Source: Ornithinimicrobium sufpigmenti
GTDB lineage: Bacteria > Actinomycetota > Actinomycetes > Actinomycetales > Dermatophilaceae
Length of the DNA stretch: 64,000 nucleotides
Reading direction: 5' to 3'
Assembly: GCF_004322775.1 (NCBI RefSeq)
Contig: NZ_CP036403.1
Location: 4,030,001 to 4,094,000, forward strand
In this document: positions 48,932 to 56,671 of the stretch, in pieces
Numbering within the stretch: the first letter of the stretch is position 1
Layout of the letters: each line of letters starts with the position of its first letter
Notes under the pieces: model-generated
The model's database searches: none
Told to the model about the DNA's origin: nothing
The model's input: the letters and a program-made list of their open reading frames with translations, nothing else
Position numbers and translations under genes: made by a program

Positions 48932-50857
48932 TCACCCGACCATCGTGGCACCTGGCCGGGTGGCTGCGGAAGGCCTCGCGCCCACGGTGGGTGGCAGCAG
49001 GAGCTCCGGGTGGCTGGTGCGGCCGGTGAGCGCGCGGAGTGCGTAGACGATGACGACCAGGTCCACCACCTCCTGGGTCAGCGCGCCCCAGACCGCCGGG
49101 ATGTGGCCGAACGCCGCGACCACCATCAGGCCGACGCTGAGGGCGACCCCGATCCAGATCGAAGTCAGCGCGACCCGGTAGGTGTCCCGACCGATGTCGA
49201 CGGCCTGGACGACCTTGCCGATGTCGTCACGCATGATCACCACGTCCGCGCTCTCGCTCGCCGCGGTCGAGCCGCGGGCGCCCATCGCGATGCCGACGTC
49301 GGCGGCCGCCAGGACCGGTGCGTCGTTGACGCCGTCACCGACCATGACGACCGGTGCAGGGAGGTCGTCGATGAGCCGGACCTTGTCCTCGGGCAGCAGC
49401 TGGGCGTGGACGACGTGGATGCCCGCCGCCTGGGCCAGTGCCCGGGCCGTGGCCTCGTTGTCGCCGGTGAGCATGGCGATGTTCTCGACCCCGCCCTCGC
49501 GCAGCACCCGCACGGTGTCGGCGGAGTTGGGCCGGAGCACGTCGCGCAGCACCATGGTGCCCACGAAACGGCCGTCGACCGACACGGCGACGGCGGTCTG
49601 GCCCGGGCCGAGCGGCTCGAGGTAGGACGCGGGGTCCACCTCGCGGATGAAGGCCAGCTTGCCGACGCGCACCTGCCGGCCCTCCACGATCGCGCTCACG
49701 CCCTGGGTGGCGACCTCGGTCGCGTCCACGGCAGGAGACAGGGCCAGCCCCCGCGCCTCGGCCGCCCGAATGACCCCGCCGGCCAGCACGTGCGAGGAGA
49801 ACTGCTCGGCCGAGGCCGCCAGGCGGAGCAGCTCGTCCTCGTCGACGTCGCTGGGGCGGTCAGCCCCACGAGCCAGGTGGATCTGCAGCAGCTCGGGGTT
49901 GCCGGTGGACAGGGTGCCGGTCTTGTCGAAGGCGATCGACCGCGCACGGGCCAGCGCCTCCAGGGTCGCGCCGCCCTTGACGATGACACCCGACCGGGCG
50001 GAGCGGCTCATCCCGCCCATGAACGCGACTGGAGCGGCGATGAGCAGGGGGCACGGGGTGGCCAGCACCAGCACCTCGGCGAACCGCGTCGGGTCACCGG
50101 ACAGGTACCAGGCGGTGCCCGCGATGAGCAGGGAGACGATGGTGAAGGGGACGGCGAAGCGGTCGGCGACCCGCACGGTCGGCGCCCTGGCCTCCTCCGC
50201 CTGGCTCACCAGGGTGAGGATGCGCTGGTACTGCGAGTCCGCCGCCGTGGCGACCGCCCGGATCCGGACCGCGCGGGTGCCGTTGACCGCCCCGCTGAGC
50301 ACGCCGTCCCCGGGCTCCCGGGTGACCGGCAGGCTCTCCCCGGTCAGGGAGGCCTCGTCGAAGGACGCCGGCCCGTCCAGGAGGAGGCCGTCGACGGGCA
50401 CCACCTCGGCGGGCCGGACCAGCAGCACGTCACCGACCCGCACGGCTCCCACGTCGACGTCCTCGAGGCGCTCCTCGTCCATGATCCGCCGGGCCCGGCT
50501 CGGGGCCCGGTCCAGCAGCGCCGTGAGCTCAGACCGGGCGCGCCCGGCGGCAAAGACCTCCAGCGCCTCCCCGCCGCTGAGCATGAGCACGATGATGAGC
50601 GAGGCGACATACTCCCCGACCGCCAGCGTGGCCACCATGGCGACGACCGCCAGGATGTCCAGGCCGTAATGACCACGGCGGATGTCCCGGACCATGTCCA
50701 CCGCGGTGACGAGCACGACGATGCTGACGTAGACGGTCGCGGTCGTCCGGGCGGCCGGCCCTTCCCCCAGGCCGAGCAGGGCCAGCACCACGACACCCAC
50801 GACGAGCGTCACCGCCACGACGGGGTAGCTGCGCACAAAGCCCACGCACCGGCCCAT
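48932..50857 (-). CDS. Heavy-metal P-type ATPase with TPCPL motif
   Basis: 641 aa, no N-terminal metal-binding domain. TGES loop (SLTGESLPVTREPGDGV), DKTGTLS phosphorylation site, HVLAGG in place of the HP motif, and MLTGDNEATARALA, VGDGVNDAPVLAAADVG. The intramembrane site reads LATPCPLLIAAP, i.e. CPL rather than CPC, CPH or SPC. This places it in a less-characterised branch of metal ATPases; the metal cannot be assigned. ATG 50857 has TATCAA 6 nt upstream inside a dyad (50855-50878). Confidence 0.85.
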   Translation of the reverse strand: MGRCVGFVRSYPVVAVTLVVGVVVLALLGLGEGPAARTTATVYVSIVVLVTAVDMVRDIRRGHYGLDILAVVAMVATLAVGEYVASLIIVLMLSGGEALEVFAAGRARSELTALLDRAPSRARRIMDEERLEDVDVGAVRVGDVLLVRPAEVVPVDGLLLDGPASFDEASLTGESLPVTREPGDGVLSGAVNGTRAVRIRAVATAADSQYQRILTLVSQAEEARAPTVRVADRFAVPFTIVSLLIAGTAWYLSGDPTRFAEVLVLATPCPLLIAAPVAFMGGMSRSARSGVIVKGGATLEALARARSIAFDKTGTLSTGNPELLQIHLARGADRPSDVDEDELLRLAASAEQFSSHVLAGGVIRAAEARGLALSPAVDATEVATQGVSAIVEGRQVRVGKLAFIREVDPASYLEPLGPGQTAVAVSVDGRFVGTMVLRDVLRPNSADTVRVLREGGVENIAMLTGDNEATARALAQAAGIHVVHAQLLPEDKVRLIDDLPAPVVMVGDGVNDAPVLAAADVGIAMGARGSTAASESADVVIMRDDIGKVVQAVDIGRDTYRVALTSIWIGVALSVGLMVVAAFGHIPAVWGALTQEVVDLVVIVYALRALTGRTSHPELLLPPTVGARPSAATRPGATMVG

Positions 50858-50878
50858 ACCCCCTTGATAGCGGGTATG
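50855..50878. promoter_or_regulatory. Dyad over the -10 and start codon of the metal ATPase gene
   Basis: CATACCC (50855-50861) and GGGTATG (50872-50878) separated by 10 bp, covering the leaderless -10 (TATCAA) and ATG. Likely a metal-sensor operator. Confidence 0.5.
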
Positions 50879-51007
50879 CCGTCCCGCTTCCAGGGAGGCA
50901 AGGCTGCCCTTGGTGCAGGTCGCCGAGGGCCACGGGTCGCACCGCGACGGCCGGTAGGAGATGCTTGGGTGACCCCGAACGTCCGACGAGCACGAGGAGC
51001 GTCACTC

Positions 51008-51484
51008 ATGTCCGTGACCGACAACGGCCCCCGCCCCAACGCCTTCAACATCGAGGCGGAGACCCGCGCCAACACGACCTACCGCACCGTCGCGTGGACG
51101 GGCAAGTACCTGCAGGTGACGTTGATGTCGATCCCGGCCGGCGAGTCCATCGGGCTGGAGGTGCACCCGGAGACCGACCAGTTCCTGCGTCTTGACGCCG
51201 GGAAGGGCCGGTGCGTCATGGGCCCGGCCGAGGACGACCTCACCTTCGAGCAGGAGGTCACCGACGGCTGGTCGATCCAGGTGCCGGCCGGGATGTGGCA
51301 CGACGTGATCAACACGGGCGATGAGCCATTGCAGATCTACGCGATCTACGCCCCGGTGCACCACGCCGCCGGTGTCGTGCACGAGACCGCTGAGGACTCC
51401 GAGCGCGACGAGGAGTCCGGTGAGGACGAGCCGCCGAGCTGGACCGTCCAGCCGGGCGACGGGGAGCCGGACCAGACGGCCTGA
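51008..51484 (+). CDS. Cupin-domain protein
   Basis: 158 aa. Cupin motif 1 GLEVHPETDQFLRLDAGKG and motif 2 VPAGMWHDVINTGDEPLQIYAIYAP give the usual metal ligands H, E-like and H. The C-terminal tail is acidic (EDSERDEESGEDEP) and probably disordered. GAGGAG 8 nt before ATG. Related proteins are annotated mannose-6-phosphate-isomerase-like or redox cupins; reaction unknown. Confidence 0.85.
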   Translation: MSVTDNGPRPNAFNIEAETRANTTYRTVAWTGKYLQVTLMSIPAGESIGLEVHPETDQFLRLDAGKGRCVMGPAEDDLTFEQEVTDGWSIQVPAGMWHDVINTGDEPLQIYAIYAPVHHAAGVVHETAEDSERDEESGEDEPPSWTVQPGDGEPDQTA

Positions 51485-51574
51485 GCCGCTTGCCGCGCGC
51501 ACGCGCGGGCTGACCGGCTCGGCCTGACCCGCTCGGCCTGACCCGATCGCCACCTGCTCGCCCCCTGGCCGCGG

Positions 51575-51580
51575 CATACT
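51575..51580 (+). promoter_or_regulatory. Leaderless -10 element
   Basis: CATACT, 6 nt (cggtgg), ATG 51587. Confidence 0.5.
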
Positions 51581-51586
51581 CGGTGG

Positions 51587-52024
51587 ATGACGGAAGGTAC
51601 GGCCCCGCCCTGGGCCGTCGACGCCGAGCGGTGCCTGGAGCGCGTGCGCGAGATCTGCCTGTCCTTCCCCGGCGCTGCCGAGAAGGTGTCGCACGGTGCC
51701 CCGACCTTCTACACCCGCAAGGTGTTCGCGGTGTTCGGCGGCTCGCTCAAGGGTGACCACTACGCGCCCGTCGCGCGCAACGCGCTGCTCTTCCTGCCCG
51801 ATGCATCCGAGCGAGAGGCGCTGGTCCAGGAGGACGCCTACTTCATCCCCGCCTACTTCGGGCCGGCCGGGTGGCTGGGGCTCAGCTTCCACCGTCTCGG
51901 CGGTGCCGACCGCGTCGACTGGGTCGAGGTGGCCGAGCTCGTCGAGATGTCCTACCGGCTGACCGCGTCGGCCAGCCTCGTGCGCGAGCTGGAGGGTCGC
52001 GGCGGGTCGTCCTCGGGTCGATAG
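51587..52024 (+). CDS. MmcQ/YjbR-family protein
   Basis: 145 aa. VREICLSFPGAAEKVSHGAPTFYTRKVFAVF and YFGPAGWLGLSFHRLGGADRVDWVEVAELVEMSYRL are the family blocks (CyaY-like fold). Unknown function, sometimes linked to DNA binding. Leaderless promoter. Confidence 0.87.
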   Translation: MTEGTAPPWAVDAERCLERVREICLSFPGAAEKVSHGAPTFYTRKVFAVFGGSLKGDHYAPVARNALLFLPDASEREALVQEDAYFIPAYFGPAGWLGLSFHRLGGADRVDWVEVAELVEMSYRLTASASLVRELEGRGGSSSGR

Positions 52025-52066
52025 GCATGAGAGGCCGCGGCAGTTGGTGAGGTGCGGGAGCCCTTC

Positions 52067-53593
52067 ATGCTCGGTGACTCGCGGGGTCGACTCCGTATCG
52101 GTGCAGGTCAGAGGTTTGTCGGTGCTGGCTGGTTGAGTGTGTTCATGGAGCAGGTATGGGGTGGTGCAGAAGCCGTCGGGGACGGTCTCCTCGGCGCTGC
52201 CTCGCCTGCGTCCTGGGCTCTGGAGCCTGACGGGGGGTGGGGTCGGGTGGGGGATGAGCTGCTCGCCGAGGCGCGCGCAGTGGAGCACGTGGAGCGTGCG
52301 GAGGCGGCGTGGTGGGCGGCAGTCATGGACGAGGTCGAGGAGTCGCTGCGGGAGGTTCTACAGCAGGCATCGCAGAGTCCCCTGCCCGCGCAGGTGTTGG
52401 AGGCTGGCCTGGTCACGGCCAGGCGCGGGATGGCGCAGGCACGTGCGGCCGTTCAGGACCGTGCGCGGCTGCTGGAGGACGACCTGCGGGGAGGGCTGAC
52501 CCGGTTGGGTGAGCTGTCCCTGGCGACGGGGGCGGCGTTGTTCGCCCTGGCGTTGGAGGCTTCTGCTCGGGGTCTGCCCGGGCAGAGCGGTTTCGGAGTG
52601 GTCGACTGGCTCGCGCAGCGCTGCCCGTGGCTGTCGCGCAGTGAGCTGGGCGACATGGACGCCGTGGTCCGGGCCGCCAGGAGCGGGTTGAACATCCCGT
52701 TGGTGGAGGCTGTCGCGCAGGGCCGGACGCCGGCGCGGCGGGGTGCGGTCGTGGCGCGGGCGTTGGCCAAGCTGTCCCCGGTCCTGGATCCGGAGGGGTA
52801 CGAGGCGTTCGTGAAGATCTTCGTCGACGCGGCCTGCGACCCGGCTATCACCGACGCGGTCCTGCACGAGATCATCGAGACCGCGATCAAGGCGTTGCTG
52901 GACGAGAAGGACAAGCAGCGTCGGGAGAAGCTGGCCCACGAGGCGCGCTCGTTCACCAGCCGGCGCCTGGCCAACGGGTTGACCCGGTTCACCATCGACG
53001 CCCCCGAGGCGGACGCGGCGGTGCTGAACGGGATCGTGACCTCCAAGCTGGCCGCGCCGGCCAGCACCGACGACGCCCCGGATCTGCGCAGCGCGACCCA
53101 GCGCCGGTATGACGCGTTCCGGTCGGTCCTGGGCCGGGGGACCACCTGCCCGACGGGCACACCGACCATGCCGCGGGCGACGCTCGTGATCACCATGCGT
53201 CTGTCGGACCTGCTGGGCCAGACCCGCGGTGCCGGCCTGACCACCACCGGTGAGGTGCTCTCAGCAGGACAGGTGCGGCGGTTGGCGTGCGAGGCCGAGC
53301 TGGTCCCGGCCGTCCTTGGCACCGAGAGCGAGATCCTCGACGTCGGTCGCGAGCACCGGTTGGCCACACCCGCGCAGGTCAGGGCGCTCCGGCTGCGGGA
53401 CAAGGGCTGCACCTTCCCCGGCTGCACGGTGCCGCCGGAGTGGTGCATCGCCCACCACACCATCTGGTGGTCCCGCGGCGGCGCCACCGACATGGACACC
53501 CTCGCCCTGCTCTGCGAGCGACACCACACCCACGTGCACCAGCATGATCTCGAGGCAGAGATCAACGGCAGCCACGTCACCTGGCACGTCTAG
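52067..53593 (+). CDS. DUF222/HNH endonuclease (13E12 repeat family)
   Basis: About 508 aa. DUF222 region (about 60-380) followed by a C-terminal HNH nuclease: CTFPGCTVPPEWCIAHHTIWW...LALLCERHHTHVHQ with two CxxC-like zinc corners. These genes are multi-copy in actinobacteria and are thought to be mobile. Third-position GC is lower here than in neighbours, which fits transfer. Start uncertain: ATG 52067 has GGGAG 6 nt upstream; ATG 52145 (MEQVWGG) is a shorter option. Confidence 0.82.
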   Translation: MLGDSRGRLRIGAGQRFVGAGWLSVFMEQVWGGAEAVGDGLLGAASPASWALEPDGGWGRVGDELLAEARAVEHVERAEAAWWAAVMDEVEESLREVLQQASQSPLPAQVLEAGLVTARRGMAQARAAVQDRARLLEDDLRGGLTRLGELSLATGAALFALALEASARGLPGQSGFGVVDWLAQRCPWLSRSELGDMDAVVRAARSGLNIPLVEAVAQGRTPARRGAVVARALAKLSPVLDPEGYEAFVKIFVDAACDPAITDAVLHEIIETAIKALLDEKDKQRREKLAHEARSFTSRRLANGLTRFTIDAPEADAAVLNGIVTSKLAAPASTDDAPDLRSATQRRYDAFRSVLGRGTTCPTGTPTMPRATLVITMRLSDLLGQTRGAGLTTTGEVLSAGQVRRLACEAELVPAVLGTESEILDVGREHRLATPAQVRALRLRDKGCTFPGCTVPPEWCIAHHTIWWSRGGATDMDTLALLCERHHTHVHQHDLEAEINGSHVTWHV

Positions 53594-53606
53594 CTACCCC
53601 GCCCCG

Positions 53607-53630
53607 CGCCCGACCCCCGGGGGCCGGGCG
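53607..53630. terminator. Hairpin after the HNH gene
   Basis: CGCCCG-a-CCCCC / GGGGG-c-CGGGCG: 11 bp with one mismatch, 14 nt after the stop codon. Very GC-rich, tight loop. Confidence 0.5.
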
Positions 53631-53762
53631 TTCAGGCCTGCCGCGCTACCGCCACGGCCGCCCGGGGTGTCGCTCCCCGCCGGCCTTAACCCCTGCCTAT
53701 CCCCGGCGGCCGGACCCTTACACCCCGTAGACCCGCGTCCCTCCCGGTGCTTCACTGATGAG

Positions 53763-54206
53763 GTGAGGATCGATGTCAGCACCAAGGCTTCGCCGGACCA
53801 GGTCCGGCGTGCGCTCATCGACTTCACCGACCGTCGCCTGGAGATCTGGAGCCAGAGCCTCGACCCCAGGACCTATGAGCTGCGCGGGTCCGGCGAGGAC
53901 TGGGCCGAGGCGAGGGAGAGCACCGCAGGATCGCCGTTCTGGGTCGTGGTGCGGTATGACTGGTCCGACCCCGACGTCGTCCGCTGGACGGTCACGGAGA
54001 GCAGCTACGGGGGTGGTGGCCGGGGTGTCGTCCGAGCAACGTCGCGCGCTGGAGGCGGCAGCCAGGTGACCGCGGAGTGGGACTACACCGGTGCCCGCCT
54101 ACTCCAGAAGCCGCTGCTGTGGCTCATCGGGCACGGCCCGATCCGGCGCCTGATCGCCCGACGGTGGACCTCGGCCTTGGACCGGTTCGCCGAGGAGGAC
54201 GGTTGA
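53763..54206 (+). CDS. SRPBCC-fold protein
   Basis: 147 aa. VRIDVSTKASPDQVRRALIDFTDRRLEIW, YELRGSGEDWAEARESTAG and VRWTVTESSYGGGG...TAEWDYTG fit the polyketide cyclase/START-like SRPBCC family. No known ligand. GTG 53763; TTCACT lies 6 nt upstream but is a weak -10. The stop codon belongs to the first unit of a downstream minisatellite. Confidence 0.7.
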   Translation: MRIDVSTKASPDQVRRALIDFTDRRLEIWSQSLDPRTYELRGSGEDWAEARESTAGSPFWVVVRYDWSDPDVVRWTVTESSYGGGGRGVVRATSRAGGGSQVTAEWDYTGARLLQKPLLWLIGHGPIRRLIARRWTSALDRFAEEDG

Positions 54207-54279
54207 GCGGGAGTGTTGAGAAGGACGGTTGAGGGACGACGGTTGAGGGACGACGGTTGAGGGACGACGGTTGAGCGGG
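54198..54279. repeat. 14-bp minisatellite downstream of the SRPBCC gene
   Basis: GACGGTTGAGCGGG (54198-54211, holding the stop codon TGA), a 12-bp degenerate piece, three exact copies of GACGGTTGAGGGAC (54224-54265), then GACGGTTGAGCGGG (54266-54279). Likely slippage-prone and variable in number between strains. Confidence 0.8.
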
Positions 54280-54298
54280 AGGGTTGCTGCGGCGACCG

Positions 54299-54847
54299 TC
54301 AGTCCGCTGCCGACAGCTTGGCCACCATGAGGTCCAGGCCGCGTCGGGCCGCCTGCTCGGCCGCACGGACCCGGCTGGCCATCTCCCGGGTCGCGGCCAG
54401 CGTGGCCGTCGCCCGGTCCACCGCCTCCCGACACGCCGCGACCCCGTCGGCGCGGTCCCGGGCGAGGTCGGCCTGATCCTGCTGGAAGCCCTGCACCTCC
54501 GCGGCCGCCAGCTCGGCCGCCCGGTCCAGGAGGAAACGGTAGGCGGCCCGTACCTTCTTCGGGGTCGTCTTACGCTCGAGGCCGTCGACCTCCTCGTCGA
54601 GGGTCTGGCGCATGAACGGCAGCGGGGTGGAGGTGTAGCGCTCGCTGGCGGCGGCCTCCTCGGCCCGGGCCAGCCGGTCCTGTGCCTCGGTCAGCTCCCG
54701 CTCCGCCTCGCGGACGGCCGCGGCAGCCGCGTCCCGATGAGCGGCGAACCGCGCCTCCAGGGCGTAGACCAGCTGCTCCTGCTCCCCTGGCGCCAGGCCC
54801 TCCCCTGCCGCACCCGCCGTCGCACGTGCCCGGTCCTGCTCAGACAT
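54299..54847 (-). CDS. Hypothetical coiled-coil protein
   Basis: 182 aa, Ala/Glu/Arg-rich and almost wholly helical (LVYALEARFAAHRDAAAAAVREAERELTEAQDRLARAEEAA; later ELAAAEVQGFQQDQADLARDRADG). No membrane segment, no recognised family. AGG about 9 nt before ATG 54847; an upstream ATG at 54862 is possible. Could be a structural or scaffolding protein; function unknown. Confidence 0.55.
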   Translation of the reverse strand: MSEQDRARATAGAAGEGLAPGEQEQLVYALEARFAAHRDAAAAAVREAERELTEAQDRLARAEEAAASERYTSTPLPFMRQTLDEEVDGLERKTTPKKVRAAYRFLLDRAAELAAAEVQGFQQDQADLARDRADGVAACREAVDRATATLAATREMASRVRAAEQAARRGLDLMVAKLSAAD

Positions 54848-55043
54848 GCCCGCACACCTCATACCTCTGGCTCATCACCCCACTGTCTCACCCAGACCCT
54901 CGCCCGGGAGAGGCGCCAGCCCGGTCCTGCGCGGTGCGCGCCCGGAGCCGGGGACGGGGCAGGGGCGCGGGCGCACGGCCTGACACCGGTGTGCGCACGA
55001 GCGAGGGCAGACGCGAGACCGCCGGCGATGCCAAGATGGCGGA

Positions 55044-55394
55044 GTGACCTCAGAGACGCGGATGGTGGCGCTGGGCTTCGGCAAGTTCGCCCGGGCCGAC
55101 CGCATCTTCGCCCTGGAGCGGATCACCGGTGAGGAGCGGGGAGACGGTCGCCGCACCCGGGTCTGGATCGAGGGGGTGGCCGAGCCGCTGGTCGCCTCTC
55201 GGACCGAGAGCACGATCCTGCGCGACATGGGCCAGGACGCCGCGGTCGTCGGCCCCGAGCTCGACGAGGCCCTGGACCTCGCGCAGCGGCTCGCGTCGGC
55301 GGCCCAGGCGGGCCGCGTGGACCTCAACGACCTCGGCCGACGCGCGCGTCGGCTGCTCTCCTCCACCACCCGGCCGACCCCGCCGGGTTCCTGA
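55044..55394 (+). CDS. RemA/DUF370-like small protein
   Basis: 116 aa. VALGFGKFARADRIFALERITGEERGDGRRTRVWIEGVAEPLVASRTESTIL follows the layout of RemA (DUF370): GFG near the start, RI-AI strand, GR-TR-V-I, then an SRxExxI strand end. RemA of Bacillus is a DNA-binding ring protein controlling matrix genes. Similarity is by pattern only. The C-terminal helix (LDEALDLAQRLASAAQ) is extra. GTG with CAAGAT 6 nt upstream. Confidence 0.55.
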   Translation: MTSETRMVALGFGKFARADRIFALERITGEERGDGRRTRVWIEGVAEPLVASRTESTILRDMGQDAAVVGPELDEALDLAQRLASAAQAGRVDLNDLGRRARRLLSSTTRPTPPGS

Positions 55395-55425
55395 CCATCC
55401 CACCCACCACGCCAGGAGGCCCCTG

Positions 55426-55884
55426 ATGACTGAGCACCCAGAGCTGATCGACCTCGAGCCAGCACCCACCGCGGTGATCCGTGGAGCGGTCTCGATGACG
55501 CAGGTCACGGACTTCTACGACCGGTCCTTCACGGAGGTCGCGGCCGCTCTCGCGGCACAGGGCCTGTCCCCCGGCGCGGCCTTCGGGCTGTACCTGGCGC
55601 CGCCGGGTGACGTGCTCGAGCTCGAGGTCGGCTTCGTCGTGAAGCGCCGCGTCGAGGAGCACGGCGACGTCGTGCCCTCCAGCCTCCCGGGCGGTCGCGT
55701 GGCCCGGCTGGTCCACACCGGTGCCTACGACGAGCTCAGCGAGGCGTGGGAGCGGCTGATGACCTGGGTGGGCGACCAGGGACTCACGCCTGCCGGTCCC
55801 ACGTGGGAGATCTACGTCACCGAGCCCACGCCGGAGACGAACCCCGCGAGCCTGCGCACCGACCTCTTCTGCCCCGTGCGCTGA
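55426..55884 (+). CDS. GyrI-like small-molecule-binding protein
   Basis: 152 aa. The GyrI/BmrR C-terminal fold: VIRGAVSMTQVTDFYDRSFTEVAAALAAQG, LEVGFVV, LPGGRVARLVHTGAYDELSEAWERLMTWV, and TWEIYVTEP. Binds hydrophobic drugs without an attached DNA-binding domain. AGGAGG 6 nt before ATG. Confidence 0.82.
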   Translation: MTEHPELIDLEPAPTAVIRGAVSMTQVTDFYDRSFTEVAAALAAQGLSPGAAFGLYLAPPGDVLELEVGFVVKRRVEEHGDVVPSSLPGGRVARLVHTGAYDELSEAWERLMTWVGDQGLTPAGPTWEIYVTEPTPETNPASLRTDLFCPVR

Positions 55885-55894
55885 CCGCTGTTCC

Positions 55895-56578
55895 GTGAGC
55901 ACTCCCGCGCAGAGCACGACCGCAGAAGGCACGACCGCAGAAGGCGCGACCGCAGAAGGCACCACCAAGACACGCCGCACGACCTGGCTGGCCGCCGGAG
56001 GAGGCGTCATCCTCGGCGCGGTCGCGACCATCGCGGTCCTCTACGGTCTGGGCTGGGGGCCGGACGACGGGCTCGACGAGAGCACGATCACCTTGCCGGA
56101 GACAGCCGACGGTCTGCGCACCGAGACCGCCGTGGTCGAGGACCTGAGAGGGGAACCCCTCGCCGGCCGGGAGGAGGCTCTGACCGAGACGGCCGAGCTG
56201 CTGTCGGCAAGCCGGGGCGGAGCAGCGACCGCCGTGCAGGCCTACGCCAGTGACGACTATGACGAGCGGTTCACGGTCTGGGCCGTCGCGGACGAGTCAC
56301 CATCGCTGTGGAGCGACCAGGAGTCCGAGGCCCTCGCAGAGTTGATGGGGCTCAAGACCTCGATGGAGTGGGTCGAGCGCGACGGCAACGTGGAGTGTCT
56401 GGTTGAGCCCGCGATGCCGATGTTGGACGGCAGCGACCGCGACGTGGAGCTGCGCGTCGGTCAGTGCCAGCTGGTGCAGGAGGGGATGACGCTGGTGCTG
56501 ACCGGGATGGGCGACGGCACCCTCACCCGTCCTGCCGCCGTTCTGCGGGACGTCGCGGAGAACCTCACGCGCGGTTGA
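55895..56578 (+). CDS. Hypothetical single-pass membrane protein
   Basis: 227 aa. Cytoplasmic Thr/Ala/Glu/Gly repeat tail (residues 6-23) from three 15-bp DNA repeats (55916-55960), one membrane segment (WLAAGGGVILGAVATIAVLYGLGW), and an outside domain with two cysteines (NVECLVEP, VGQCQLV) that could pair. No family recognised. GTG 55895, 11 nt after the GyrI-like stop codon; probably co-transcribed with it. Confidence 0.6.
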   Translation: MSTPAQSTTAEGTTAEGATAEGTTKTRRTTWLAAGGGVILGAVATIAVLYGLGWGPDDGLDESTITLPETADGLRTETAVVEDLRGEPLAGREEALTETAELLSASRGGAATAVQAYASDDYDERFTVWAVADESPSLWSDQESEALAELMGLKTSMEWVERDGNVECLVEPAMPMLDGSDRDVELRVGQCQLVQEGMTLVLTGMGDGTLTRPAAVLRDVAENLTRG

Positions 56579-56659
56579 GCACGTCGCTGCCCTGAGGCAC
56601 GGCGCGCACTGCTGTGACGCACGGTCGTGAGCGACGACGACGACGTCCGGGACGGACGG

Positions 56660-56665
56660 CACACT
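56660..56665 (+). promoter_or_regulatory. Leaderless -10 element
   Basis: CACACT, 6 nt (ggagcg), ATG 56672. Confidence 0.5.
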
Positions 56666-56671
56666 GGAGCG

